Positions 35,535-47,077 of a stretch of 64,000 nucleotides of DNA are shown piece by piece (position 1 is the stretch's first letter; every line of letters starts with the position of its first letter). Under the pieces are notes generated by a model that was not told the origin of the DNA, did no database searches, and saw nothing but the letters and a program-made list of their open reading frames with translations. The translations under genes and the position numbers were made by a program. The DNA lies in assembly GCA_023053685.1 (NCBI GenBank), contig JALIGW010000003.1, positions 49,867,996 to 49,931,995 of the forward strand. The letters run 5' to 3'. Source of the DNA: Diadophis punctatus similis. Its lineage: Eukaryota > Chordata > Lepidosauria > Squamata > Dipsadidae.

Positions 35535-36929
35535 CATGTATATTATGTATCTATCAAGCCAAAGCTGCAATCCTGCTCTTTCAACAAGTTATTCACAATT
35601 GCCTAGTATAATACTAAATACTAATAAAAGTATAATACTACTTTTATCTTAGAGAAGACTAAGCAAAAATAAGAGTTAAGTATTCTAGCTTAATTATCTG
35701 CTAACCTTTTGTCCATCTCCATTAAGCAATCGGCATTCTGTTTCTCTCCAGTTCCTTTTATTTTAAGCACAACTGAAGAGTATCTTTTTGCTAACCTCTA
35801 CTCATTACCAATCAGGGCTGTCTGTATTTCCTTTTTACACATGACCTGTCTCACTTTCCACCTCTTATATACATTCATTTATATTTTCAGATCTTCATTA
35901 AGTGTTCTATGTGGTTATCTTCTAGTGTCCTGTATTTTTTTCCTCTTTGAAAATATTTGTGATTTGTGTTTTAGAGCCACTTTTAGTTTCTCCCATCCAC
36001 CTTGAGCAACCTTTTCCCGCAACCTTTTCCCATTAGCTTCTGCTGCCATGGAATCCTATTCTATATACTCTGAATGTATTAAAATCTGCTTTCTTGAACT
36101 CCAAATTATATTGAATATTCTCATCTTTATTGTTCCTTCAGTTAATAACTCCAGAATTGTATAGCCATTATCCTCCAAAGTTCCTACTATTTTCACTTTA
36201 TCTATTAAATCTTCCCTATTGGTTAGGATCAAGTCTAGGATAGCTAATTTACCTTAGAGCTTCCTAACCAGAAATTTCTTGGAAAGACTGACTATACTTG
36301 GCAGAGAATTCCCCAGCAGATATTGAGATAATTCAAATCCCCAGTCATTAGTATCTGATGCCTTTTTGAACTATCTCAAATTTGCCTTTGGAAATACATC
36401 CAAACTTCTCCATGCCTTAAGTCTTAAAACAATGTAAGAGGCACAGTCAGAATATCATGAATCAAAAAACACTGTTAAGGATTTATAGAATGGTTTTGTT
36501 CAAGATCCCATTCAAGATTCAAGGTAAAGGAATTTAATATCTACAGCAAGGTTTGTATTAAATAGCAAACCCTGTCAAAGTTTTGACAAAGGACAGGTTA
36601 TCTAGTAATCACTGAATTATTGGAATTCAGACCAGATTGCCATAGGTATAATTCCAATGTCTTTCCAAAGCAACCATTAGTAAAATATGAGGTTAGCCTG
36701 AGAAAACAAAAAAGTACAAGAAATAAACTTCAGATTGATTCACCTTGATTTCTTTAAATAAGGAGAGGGAGAACTATCAGTCTTCAAAGATTCTGCTAAT
36801 ATACTCTGTATCAATGAAACAGAATTCTTGTTACACCTATTTCCTGACCTGACCTACCTCAAATGATAAATATAACAGCTCACAAGTTTCTTCATATATT
36901 TTCTATATTCATATATTATCATACAATTT
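35535..36929. other. Intronic DNA, possible old repeat
   Basis: The stretch about 36130-36370 (ttggttaggatcaagtctag, ccccagcagatattgagata) resembles a widespread sauropsid repeat I cannot name. No coding signal. Confidence 0.3.
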
Positions 36930-37232
36930 ATATCCATTATGGATCCCTGCATATTATTTTGGTTGCAATTATTGCAATTATTGATGACAGCTGCACTGTT
37001 CTGGGATCATGTGATCATATTTTGCAACCTTCTGACATCTGACAAGCAAAGTTAATGGGGAAGCCAGATTCACTAAATAACCATGTTATTATGTTAAAAA
37101 CTGTAGTGATTCACTTAACAACTGTGGCAGAAAAAGTCAAAAAATGGGACAAAACTCCCTTAACAAATGTCTTGCTTAGCAACATAAGTTTTGGGCTCAA
37201 TTGTGGTCATAGGTCGAGGACTACCTGTACAA
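36930..37232 (-). repeat. Snake-type interspersed repeat
   Basis: Ends with ggtcgaggactacctgta at the right. The blocks gaagccagattcactaaata, ttcacttaacaactgtggc and cttgcttagcaacataag match the family inverted. Confidence 0.75.
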
Positions 37233-38276
37233 TTTTTTGTTCTGTATTCTAAAGGGGATATCAACCTTTCGCTTCAATTTCAAATTTTCAATTGCCATTA
37301 TAATAAAGTGGTGTTTTGGCCTGCCATATAACAGTAAAAAATATATTCATTCCATATTGGCAAAAATACATAAGTCCTGTCTCTGTCCTATATTAAACTG
37401 TATTACAGCATCAGTACTAACTAAATTAACAGGAGGCAGGGTCCTCTCGGGCTTTGTTCATGGCTCTGGTAAAGGAATGAGGTCCCTTGGGTTGTGAATA
37501 AACTATTAAGGTTAGTTCCCCTATTAATGAGAAGATAAAAGATAGGCCTTCTCCCAGGATTAGTTGAAACAGTTCTCAATGAAGTAGCATGGAAGGCTCA
37601 CTACTGAATGTCATTCAGGATACCCAGCTGTCTCTTTTTCCTTTACCAAGCAATTCCATATTATCACTGAAGCAAGGGAATGCAACTTCACCCTTTAATC
37701 AGATTTCCTCACACAGCTGTGGTTGCAATTATTTTGATCAAGAACTATTAGGCCCAAATCCTGAAGGGAGCAAAGCAACACACTATAGTCAAGTAGGATT
37801 CATCTCTTGAAATTCCATTCACAGAGACCAAACACCAAAAGCTATTGATCGTGAAAATACTTTCAGCTAATTAAGCTTTAAATACTATGAGTGCCACATA
37901 AAGCAAATGGCATGAAGATTATGTCCTATATTCAGATACCTTATATAAAATGGTTTATTACTAAATGTTTAATATTATCTATTATCTTCCATGCAGTATT
38001 CTTAATGTAACACTGAGGACCGTCGCCAGTAAAAGAATTCCCCCTACATATTCCTCCTCATGGTTTTTGGCAAGAGTCAAACATCTTTGACACGAACAGC
38101 TGGAAATGACAGATCAATGGTTCAATATTCACAACAGCATGTCACTGATGTGACAGCAAATGTTATTCTAATGAAGCTGTAATCATAGTCAAATTATGTG
38201 GTTCAATACACAAGAAGAAGAAGGGGGAAGGGAGAAATAGGATCAGGGGTCAGGAACGAAAGGTTATTCTGCTTAC
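37233..38276. other. Intronic DNA downstream of the second ERI3 exon
   Basis: No element or exon was recognised. Confidence 0.4.
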
Positions 38277-38336
38277 CTCAAGCACTTGCTGGAGACTAGG
38301 CTGTCCATCCACCATGGCCTGAATAATTCCAGTCAG
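38277..38336 (-). CDS. ERI3: ERI3 internal coding exon (second of three in window)
   Basis: This is a 60-bp exon of exactly 20 codons, beginning LTGIIQAMVDG and ending LQQVLE. It is phase 0 at both ends and continues directly from the residue pair TE of the upstream exon. The minus strand shows a T-rich tract and TTTTAG before the first codon and a GTAAGC donor after the last. It encodes part of the exonuclease fold between the first and second catalytic motifs. The intron separating it from the upstream exon is about 11.2 kb and holds an L1 remnant, the DIRS element, a Helitron-like element and L2-like LINE sequence. The small exon is recognisable only because its reading frame and borders fit the family. 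Confidence 0.93.
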
Positions 38337-38679
38337 CTAAAACAAAAGAAACACAGAAAACCATATTTCCATATTAGTGGAAAACTAAATAGCCATAGAA
38401 AAAGAATAGCTCACTTTCACCCCACCTCCCTTTTTTGTTACTATTGCTGCTTTCATTGCTTTAAAATATTAATGCTAAAATACTATATAGAAAACATCAA
38501 AGGGCAAACAACAAAGACAAGGAAGAATACAGAAAAGTAAATAAATGCTATCTTTCATTTTGCTTACTGGAGTTCTTAAACACAAACAGAATATAATTAA
38601 TCATTGTGGCTGATGAGAATACAACTTTGCAAATCAGATGGATGAGCAAATTTCTTTCACTTAAAGCTTATATTTAGAT

Positions 38680-38813
38680 CAGAGCTGTCAAACTCCTGGC
38701 CCGCGGGCCAGATGCGTCATGTGCTGACCACGCCCACGCACGGTTTAGCGAAGGGGGGGAAGTCCCGATACATCACGTGACGCCACCATGATGATGTGAG
38801 TTTGATATCCCTA
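38680..38813. mobile_element. hAT-type MITE, 134 bp, family B
   Basis: Starts cagagctgtcaaactcctgg and ends gtttgatatccct(a). Flanks atttagat and atttaaat match at 7 of 8. It shares ggtttagcgaagggggg with 6294-6429. It lies about 340 bp upstream of an ERI3 exon, in the intron. Confidence 0.85.
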
Positions 38814-38821
38814 ATTTAAAT

Positions 38822-39254
38822 CACTGGCTGGAACCATTATATTTCTATTAATTACTTTATTCTTTATCACTAGAGTTATCTCTTTTCATCTTGTAAACAA
38901 AAAAACTTAAAACAAACCATTTGCATGCTGAACTGGGAGAATCCATTTTCTTTCATTCTAGGAGTTAGGCTAAAAGCCTACTATGCTCCTTTCCAGAGCT
39001 ACAGAGATCATCTGATAAAATATGTTGGGTTCCTCTCCCAGTATTTCTTTGTCGTAGAACTACTGTTTCTAATTGCTGATAATTTAAGGACAATTCGAGC
39101 TTTATTCCAAAATCTAAGAATTCTAAAAATACCACTATAAATATCTATGTTTTTTGTAAACTATTGTGAGACCAAAACATTCTACTTTTTTCAACTATTT
39201 TGACAATTCTGCTGCTATAGGTAAACTTTTGATGCATTATTTCATAATATATGT
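38822..39254. other. Intronic DNA, nothing recognised
   Basis: AT-rich, no supported feature. Confidence 0.4.
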
Positions 39255-39790
39255 ATTTTACTGGGTAAGTCTAAATAATTCACAATATTTTCCAGTTTCT
39301 TTTGAGCCACTTTGCCATCATTTAGCATTACTACATCTTTAGGTAAAGCCTACTTTTCTTCAACTATTTTGATGTCAAACATATTGCACTGTATATGTCC
39401 GTCTGAATTTGGAAGTTCCATAACATTTTTACACGTTAATTCTGAAACACTTTTTCAATATGAGGCCCCAGATTGTTGGGGGCAATATGCTGACTCTGTA
39501 AACCACTTAGAGAGAACTATAAAGCACTGTGAGGTGGCATATAAGTTTAAGTGCTATTATGGTCATACTATTATTCTGGGGCATCAATTCCAACATATCA
39601 TTTTGCCATGCAACATGTCTGGACAATATTGCTGCCATCACATTTTAGGTAGTCAAGTGTCTTGTCTTTCTCCTTGTATAATCTATATTTCCTGTTTCCT
39701 GTTTTTAAAATGTTGTTTTATGGCACTTGCTGCTAGTGCTTGTTTTTGTGCTAAAAAAGTTCATTCTTGATGAATCCAATCTGAAGTCAT
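39255..39790 (-). pseudogene. Degraded LINE-like coding remnant with a SINE fragment inside
   Basis: Minus-strand words such as ALAASAIKQHFKNRKQEI recall non-LTR retrotransposon coding sequence, perhaps R2/R4-like, but many stops are present. A 5'-truncated Sauria SINE (about 39462-39570) interrupts it. Weak call. Confidence 0.3.
39462..39570 (+). mobile_element. Sauria-type SINE, 3' half only
   Basis: gccccagattgttgggggca, ctgtaaaccacttagagag and gaggtggcatataagttta match the 3' half of the copies at 24887 and 55453. The tRNA part is missing. Confidence 0.75.
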
Positions 39791-40384
39791 TACCAAGTTT
39801 ATTACTTTTTTTTAGGTATTGACAACGCAGGTTTAACTTTTCAATTTTTCATTCATTGTTATAAATAATCAGTTCTGTATGTTCTTTCTGATTCCATCAC
39901 ATTCAAGAGTTTGCCTTGCAGACCTTAATATTCTCCCTCTGCTTGCTTTTATATAATCATTTACACCTCTGATTTCATCTTCCACTGTCTGGTTCACATG
40001 CAATTAAAGACCATCAATTTTCCTTGGTAAACACAATCTATGTTTTCTTATTGGGTGAAGTGATGTATTGTCAGAAGTTTGGAGTCTTGTGATCTAAAGC
40101 ATCTAGTTCAGTTTTTGTACAGTCAACAATACCTGTTGTGTAGTATATTAGAAGAAAGTCTAAGTACAGTATTAATAGATTTGATTTATTGCATCAATTC
40201 AGCTTCAATACTTTTCTAAACTTTACCAGATATTCCAAGTTTTATTTATTTTTATTTTTATTTTTCACTTAAGCATGCAAAACATTGTTTTTAAAACACC
40301 AAGATACACACAAAGATATTTTATCTGCCCCACTATCTGAGTAAAAGTTAAACAAATAATTTTAAAAATAGCAAGTTAGTATAA
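39791..40384. other. Intronic DNA, nothing recognised
   Basis: AT-rich; no element end seen before the L1 remnant. Confidence 0.4.
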
Positions 40385-41068
40385 CTTGAATGGATTGCCT
40401 ATGGAACAAAACATTTATAGATCTTTTGGTGCCAAAATTGTATGAAGGGATACTTGATAAGGGAATATTAGGCATTAAACAGAAACATTTAATCAGACTT
40501 ATATTACAATTATACCAAAATCAGGTAAAGATCATATCCAATGTGCTAATTATTATCCAATCTCATCTATTAATGTTGATAGAAAGATTAACAACAGTGC
40601 TAGCAAATAGATTACAGCAAATGTTACTGCTTGTTTTTAAAAATGATCAAGCAGCAAACAATATTAGGTTGGTTGTTGCTTTAATAGACTTTAATAAAAA
40701 TGGAGACCAATTTATAAGCTTATTGTTGGATACTGAAAAAGTTTTTCACAAAATACTGTATATAAACAGTTGTGTTTGCTGTATTAAGTAGGTTCGGATT
40801 TTGTTTGAAATTCATAAAATGGATCAAGATATTATTCGAGTTGCCCATATCTAAAGTAAAGGTTAATGGTATATTTTCTTCTATTTTCCCATTATTTAGA
40901 GGAACCAGACAAGATTTTTTTCTTTCACCTTTGCTTTTTGATATTTGTGTGAAACCCATGGCCTGTGTTATTTAGGGAGATTTACAGAATAGTACATAAT
41001 TTAGTTGAATATAAACTAAATAAAATTTAGTTACATATGATATTCTTCTGTTATTTCTAAACCTTATA
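40385..41068 (+). pseudogene. L1 LINE reverse transcriptase remnant
   Basis: Across several frames: LLDTEKVFHKI (the DAEKAFD motif), LKFIKWIKILFELPISKVKV and PLFRGTRQDFFLSPLLFDI (the RRGTRQGCPLSPLLF motif), then TYDILLLFL near 41030-41060 (equivalent to FADDILLF). Order and spacing match the L1 RT palm domain. Asp replaces the usual Gly-Cys after GTRQ, and stops are present. It is cut at 41068 by unrelated GC-rich sequence. Confidence 0.8.
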
Positions 41069-41074
41069 CCAACG

Positions 41075-41579
41075 GTCCCCAACCTTTCCAGCTTGGTGGA
41101 CCAGCGGGGGAGAAAAGGGATGGTTCTTTGTGAGCAGCAGACACGCACGCTCAGCTCCATTTGTACAAGTGGACTTGTGCATGTGCTCACCCACCGCTTG
41201 CGCTGCCCAGTTCTGAACAAGCCACAGCCTGGTATGGGGAAACAAGGTATCAGGGTGATGGTGAGGGACCAATCTGGCTGGGCGCCCCACACCCCAGCGT
41301 GCGCACAAGAGGCAGCAAGTGCATGGGGGCTGACGGTATCCAGCAGCAGCTACAGCCCGCCAGCCCACCCTGGGGCTTGCACAGCCCACGCACCGCAGGT
41401 GAGTCCGAGCGCTGTGACTACCGGGTTGGCCTCCACACGCTCGTCGCCTCCTCTGCTGGCCACACCCACCCACCCCACAAGGGCTGATTATCTTAATTGG
41501 GGCTTATTTTGGGGGTAGGGCTTATATTACGAACATCCTGAAAAATCATGCTAGGGCTTATTTTCTGGGAAACACGGTA
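41075..41579. mobile_element. Two abutting DNA-element fragments
   Basis: The left part starts cggtccccaacctttccagc, an end I associate with hAT-like elements, followed by about 400 bp of GC-rich sequence. The right part, from about 41487, read on the minus strand starts taccgtgtttcccagaaaat, the 1317-2979 family end. The two ends do not pair with each other and no target duplication is clear, so this is a nested or recombinant pair. Confidence 0.5.
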
Positions 41580-41879
41580 CATACCATTCTAATGAGACAA
41601 CCAAAAAGCCAAAAAGAAAACAAAAAGACCAAAACACTTCCTCATCAGCAATCAACACCCAGATGAGAAGAGATTAACACCAAGATTAACATTAGACCAA
41701 TAATCAAGAAGCAAACAATACCCCAATCAATCCAATCAAGGAACTACCAACTCAGGCAAATAAGCTCAGAGTAAATAACAGCCCAATCGTTGCCAAGTAC
41801 TTGCTGGCTTCCTGTTCTGATCCATATAGCACCACCAGCTTTATAAAGACAAGATGCCTTTATAGTGAGAGAATACAGA

Positions 41880-42680
41880 GAATACAGAAAATTGGGACAA
41901 TGGGACAATGGAGAAGCATGACACCATTTCCCCCAGGAGTTGAGAGAGTACGGCTAATGCTACAGTTCCCTCTCTCTGGACTCAACCAACCAATTCCTGA
42001 AAGTTTGTCTGCCTCTCCTGGGATAGGTACACCGCGCACGCCATGGTATCATTGATTGCACCCAGGTGGAGAAGGCAGGTGGCTGGCTGCAAATCGCTCT
42101 TCTCCAGGTTTATGGAGAACCCGTGGTGTCTTAGAACCTGGATGGTGACCGCTAGATCCTTCCGGGCCTGATGTTTGGAGGATGATAGGATCAATATGTC
42201 ATCCAGGTAACACTGGACACACACGGGCAGGGCTCAAAGGGGAGCCGTCAGGGCAGCCAATAATTTAGTGAATATCCTGGGTGCTGATGATAACCCAAAT
42301 GGCATAGCAGTATATTGGTAGTGACAACCGGCAAATTGGAATCTAAGATACTGCTGGTGTAGAGGAAGGATAGGCACATGCAGATATGCCTCAGTTAGAT
42401 CAATAGATGTGAGGAAGTCACCCTCTCTCACACCCTCTAGGATGATAGCAAGTGCATGTATTTTGAACCGCCGATAAGTGAAGTGGCGGTTGAGTCTTTT
42501 AAGATCAAGAATAGCTCTCCATCCCCCCGAGGCTTTGGGAACGTCAAAAATAATTGAATAAAATCCCTGCCCATGCTGGTCCTCAGGGACGGACTGAATG
42601 GCATGGATGTCCAGCAAATGCTGGATAGCTGTCTCCATGAGGATCCTTTTGGAAAGGTCCTTGGAGACTAGGCAGCGCAT
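41880..42680 (-). pseudogene. DIRS reverse transcriptase / RNase H, one in-frame stop
   Basis: The frame from 42680 holds FYSIIFDVPKASGGWRAIL, SIDLTEAYLHVPILP and MPFGLSSAPRIFTKLLAAL, a TGA stop at about 42236-42234, then resumes in the same frame with VCVQCYLDDILILSSSKHQ (YLDD is the catalytic motif) to about 41982. The TGA sits where family members usually have Arg and is consistent with a CGA to TGA change at a CpG. The start of RNase H (LSQLLGEMVSCFS) follows in another frame near 41955-41915. The polymerase core is otherwise well preserved. Confidence 0.85.
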
Positions 42681-42839
42681 GAAAAACCTCGGGGGGGTGG
42701 GGGGTGGAGAGGAACTCTAGTGAGAGACCTGATCTTACTGTCTCCCTGACCCATGAGTCCAAAGTGGACTCCTCCCATTGCAGAAATAGGGCCAGACAAC
42801 CTCCAATGGGAGATTGGGTATGCATTCACTTAGGGCAGC

Positions 42840-44568
42840 GAAAAACATGACTTCCTCCCCCACGAAAGGGCCATTTAGCCTTAAATGGTCTTCCTCTGTT
42901 AGGCCTATCCTGCCTTTGCTTTTATCTATGGGCGTAGAACCCTTGAGGTCGTTGGAAACCCGCACCTGATTCTCCCTGATGAAAGGAAGGTTGGCAGAAG
43001 TAGGGGGAAGGGTGCAGGTTGGCACGCCTGGCGTGTGAAGGCAGAACCTTTCTCTTGTCCCTGGATTCAACAAGCCAGGGGTCCAGTGCCTCCCCAAATA
43101 ACTTTCCCCCTGAATAGGGAATCGAAGCAAGGCACCATTTGTGGCGAGCATCAGCTTACCAATGCTTCAGCCAAAATAGGCAGCGAGCCAACACATTGGA
43201 AGCGATGGATTTGGCTGCAAATTTGGCCGCGTTGAGGGTAGCATCTACCGATAGCTGGACTCCGGCAATGAGCTTATTGATGTCCTGCTGCATTTGAAGG
43301 TCCATAGTTGAGGCTCGCTCCTGCATCTGACAGAGCCAGATCAAGGATGCTCGATTAAAAAATGATGCAGTAGTCGATGCTTTAATGGCCCATGCCGCGG
43401 CCTGGTGAGCTCTCTGGAGCGTCTGTCCTCCGGTTGCAGGATCTCTTCTGGCTCGTCTGGAATGGCCGAAGGGGACTGCAAGGCTGCCACTGGACCATCC
43501 ACCGTTGGGATCTGGAGGACTCGGTCTAAATCCGGAGCCACATTATAGAGCCTCCTCTCGGTGGTGGATGGGATAGGTCTTGCTCAGGGGCAGACCATTG
43601 CCTGTGTATCACATCCATAAAGATCTGTGTTGCCTGTGTATCACATCCATAAAGGGATCACCTCCGCCTCTGCCGCCTTTACAGAAAACAAAGGGTCAGC
43701 AGTGTTGACGCCCATCTCAGGTCCAGTTTCTGCGGTTGGAGGCTCAAGCCCAGCTGGATTCTTTGCCTTAAACAATATACTGAGAAGGCTGGGCTGAAAA
43801 AGGCCCACAAAGGGCGACTGGTCGGGCAGCATGCCCTCATCATCTGATAGGTCCAAGTCTCTCGGACTCTCCTCCTCTGATAATTGAGAATGTCCGTTCT
43901 GGGAAGAGACAGGTGATCCAGGATCAAGTGGATGCATGATCTCCCCTGGAAGGAGAGGGGCAGAGTGGCACCCTGAGCAACTGGAACTTACTGATGCCCC
44001 TGAAATATCACGTCTGGTTCGTTTATATTCCGGCCGCTATTCCTTGCCTGATTGCCTCCACAATGATGGATTGCATGGAGTCCGGAATAATAGTCCCTGT
44101 GTCTATATGTGGCCTGAGGCCCACAGCCGTAGGGGTAAACGTGGCTTCAGGTTCTGCTCTGGCCATATTAGGAGGTTGATGAGCAATCTCTGAAGGAACC
44201 TGTAATTCAGGCAATGAGCCCCATAGGTCTGCATTTGATATGGGCAATAAGGAGTCTAGAGGAGAGATAAGCTCTCCAGCTCCCCCAGGTGACAAAGCCT
44301 GGGAATGCCAGCTGCGGAGCTGTTGAGGCTCCTCTGCTGGGTCAGGTAGTTGGCTGCTTTTACTAATTGCCTTGGCACAGATCTTATCCAAAGCTCTACG
44401 CCTGCGCTTTTCAGCTTTCTGGGCTGCCTTGGAACCCTTGGGTTCTGTTTCAGGTCTCTTATGATGTTTAGACCCACTTTTGGTCTTATCAGTAGTGGAT
44501 GAAGCTGATTTGCCTCTTTTCTTGGCAGCAGCAGGAGGTTTGGTTGCAGTTGCCGCCCGATCCGCCAT
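42840..44568 (-). pseudogene. DIRS gag-like ORF, frameshifted
   Basis: It probably starts at the Met at 44568 (MADRAATATKPPAAAKKRG), with a Lys-rich region and then LSDDEGMLPDQSPFVGLFQP (about 43860-43790). Later pieces in other frames include APDLDRVLQIPTVDGPV (about 43540) and a block with RHKWCLASIPYSGGKLFGEA (about 43150-43090). A duplication of ttgcctgtgtatcacatcc at about 43599 and 43630 disrupts the frame. Several frameshifts separate the blocks, so no intact protein is made. Confidence 0.75.
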
Positions 44569-44699
44569 TTTTAAATTGGAGTTTTGGTGCCCAAATGCTC
44601 TCAGAAAGAACATGGCTGTCACAGCCTCGGGCGAGCTCAGAGCTATTGGTATCTGCTGCTGTTGCAGCTGCAGCTACAGCTGCTGCCGAGGAAAAAAGG

Positions 44700-45270
44700 G
44701 TTGCTTGTCAAACGGGAGCGCAGAAACTCCGCAAGTGTCTAGGGGTTTGATTGAAGAACCCCAGCAACCTCAGCCATGCTCAGGATTTCCTGAGAGCGTG
44801 GCTCTACCAGTAATCAGGAGCGCAAAGGTCCTCCAGGGCTAGAAGGGCGATCTCAGATTCCCCAGCAAGCCACCGCCGTGTAGTCCTTAAATGAATCTGC
44901 AACGCTTCTAATGGCAGCTTGCCTCAGCAGTGTGGGAGCGCAGAAGCTCCGATCAAAAGGAGAGCGGCGCTAAGCTCCTCTCCGTCTCGGCCAATTTCGG
45001 AGCGCGAAGCTCCTCCAAGTATTAGGGGCAAAGCCCCTATTTTATTGCCTTATGTGGGGAAGAAGCACAAAGCTCCTGTTCCACTAAATCGGCTGTTCGG
45101 GAGCACGAAGGTCCACTAATGGCGGCAGCGCTAATGGCGGCGGTGCCAACTGTCAAAGTCTGAGAAGCGGAAGAGCGCGGAGGCTCTGCCTCAGCGCGAT
45201 CAGCAATTGAAGGCACAAGCTCTGCAGCAGCAACTGTCCCTGTGAGAGCGCGAAGCTCCACTGATAAGAC
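44700..45270 (-). repeat. Dispersed ggagcgc..aag.ctcc motifs in the DIRS leader
   Basis: Seven variants of a small palindromic motif (ggagcgcgaagctcc, ggagcgcagaagctcc, gagcacgaaggtcc and similar) occur near 44717, 44817, 44934, 44998, 45058, 45100 and 45245, spaced irregularly. They are in the 5' leader of the element on its coding strand. Confidence 0.75.
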
Positions 45271-46026
45271 CGGGTTGTTAAATATCCCAGGTCCCCAGGC
45301 TGTCAGATGGCTCCGCTATCTCAATTATTACATCGGAGTCTTTGAGGGCTGCTCAGCATGCGAAGAAAGGTCTCTGGTGAAACTGACAGCCCTAGTTTCC
45401 AGAGGGTGTGGCAGGTTGAGCAAAAGCTCTGGCTGCGGGGAAAGCCCCCTCCCCCCAGAGACTTAACCAGATGTTTTGGGAGTCAGCTGGGTCCACAACT
45501 CACTAATGGATGATAAAAGTGAATACTGTGGTTGGCACATTTGTCCAAGCTGAGTGACTGAGTCAAAAAGCTGGAAGGGATAGCGACGGAGGCGTGTCCT
45601 CAACAACTCTGACAGACTCAGTCCAATCAGCTTGGAGGACGAGGTCAACCCATTCCTGGATGCTATATCCACCATTATGGAGAATTACCACATCAGCAAT
45701 GGACAATCCTGAATAGGATTCGCACCTCACATAGCGTCTCCCGGGAGTCTCTGTATAAATGGGGGGCATAGTATCATCCCCTCAGTGTGACTGCATGGTA
45801 CTACGTCAAACTGTAGATCACATTGTGACTGGCTGTAAACTGAGGGTATATACCAATCAAGTATGTGATTTTTTTTAATATAAACAATGCTATGCTTCAA
45901 TGGTTAGATGGCCTAAACATTGATATTTGATAGAGATCTTTTTAACATTTATATTTTATTGGCTTACTAATCTAGTTGAAATGTTAATTTATATTGCTAG
46001 TTAGTCCATGTATGATATGCCATATG

Positions 46027-46031
46027 CGAAA

Positions 46032-46118
<87 letters not shown>

Positions 46119-46120
46119 AT
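46027..46120. repeat. (AAAT)n array
   Basis: About 94 bp of near-pure AAAT following a LINE-like 3' region (45790-46026); probably an expanded retrotransposon tail. Confidence 0.96.
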
Positions 46121-46134
46121 CAAGGAACCACCAA

Positions 46135-46490
46135 GACCATGTCCACCAACATTTCAAATGAATATAGGTTTACTGTGTGCTCTGTGTTCTCTAGAAGACT
46201 CTGAACTATTAAAAGTCAAATTGACAGTAGATAAGGGTCAAGGGAATTCAAGGTAGGCTGAACTTAGCTCAAGACTTTGTTCAAGACTCCCTCGGGCTTA
46301 GCTCCTATATACCCTACTCCTTACGTATTGCTGTTATCTAGTTTGATAATGAAACATTACTCTAGTTTGGTAATGAAACATCAGCTCAGATAGTAATAAG
46401 GAGTTCAGCCCTGAGCTGCAAATATTCTCTTCCATCAATCATATGTGCATTAAAAACACATACACACAAGCACTGGAATAATGTTTGTAA
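46135..46490. other. Intronic DNA, nothing recognised
   Basis: It includes a local tandem-like pair tctagtttgataatgaaaca / ctagtttggtaatgaaaca near 46340-46380. Confidence 0.4.
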
Positions 46491-47077
46491 TAGATTATAT
46501 ATATAAAAGCGAAAACCACTCAAGCCACGATCACGAAATCTCCAGAACCATAAAGCCTACAAATTTGAAATTTAGAACCGTAAAGCCTACAAACTTGAAA
46601 TTTGGCACGTATGTTCCTCTTGGCTTCTAGGTGCTCGCTAAGAAAGGATTTTTCAAAACGACCATCAGATCATTAGTATTTCTTATATTATTAACACGCT
46701 CTGCTGCTAATTAGTTAGACGTTCTACTCCCCCTCCCAACCTGAAAATAACTCTGAAGAGAACGGGATAGCATAGGAAAGGCTTCTGTGGGGCAATCCTG
46801 AGGGAGAGAAGGGGCTAGAAAGCCTGAGGGAGAGAATGGGATAGGATAGGGGAGGCTTCTGTGGGGCAAGCCTGAGGGAGAGAAGGGGATAAGATAGGGG
46901 AGGATTCTGTGCTGCAAGCCTGAGGGAGAGAAGGGGATAGGATAGGGGAGGATTCTGTGGGGCAAGCCTAGGGGAGAGGAGAGGCCGACATAACTACTCA
47001 TTAATTTTCAAGCTGTAAGTGTCAATTTATCAAGCCCGATCACATAGTTTCATAGCGGAGCACGGGTATTCAGCTAG
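46491..47077 (+). mobile_element. Helitron-like non-autonomous element
   Basis: The left end has tatatatataaaagcgaaaa and gaaatttggcacgtatgttc, wording common at Helitron 5' ends. The right end is gcacgggtattcagctag followed by T, with the CTAG terminus and T flank typical of Helitrons (which insert between A and T without duplication). The expected TC start is unclear and I could not confirm a strong 3' stem. No Rep/helicase frame. Confidence 0.55.
46763..46980. repeat. 48-bp minisatellite inside the Helitron-like element
   Basis: Units start gggataggataggggaggct and end caagcctgagggagagaag. About four and a half copies are present, one of them shortened near 46805-46835. Confidence 0.88.

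Larger units (their letters stand above)
41880..45790 (-). mobile_element. DIRS-type retrotransposon, degraded
   Basis: On the minus strand, in order: a GC-rich leader (45790-44623), a gag-like region, and a reverse transcriptase/RNase H region ending at about 41880. DIRS elements by family knowledge use a tyrosine recombinase and have split or inverted terminal repeats; no recombinase frame was found, so the 3' half is missing. The RT wording (GGWRAILDLKRLN, SIDLTEAYLH, PFGLSSAPRIFTK, YLDDILIL) is characteristic of vertebrate DIRS rather than Ty3/Gypsy. Confidence 0.85.

Noticed and set aside
41084..41518. Frames of 108-141 codons near 41.1-41.5 kb
   Set aside because: The region is GC-rich DNA-element sequence with open frames on both strands and no domains.
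42234..42680. Endogenous retrovirus polymerase
   Set aside because: The motif wording and the gag-like companion fit DIRS retrotransposons; no LTR pair, protease or envelope-like frame was seen.
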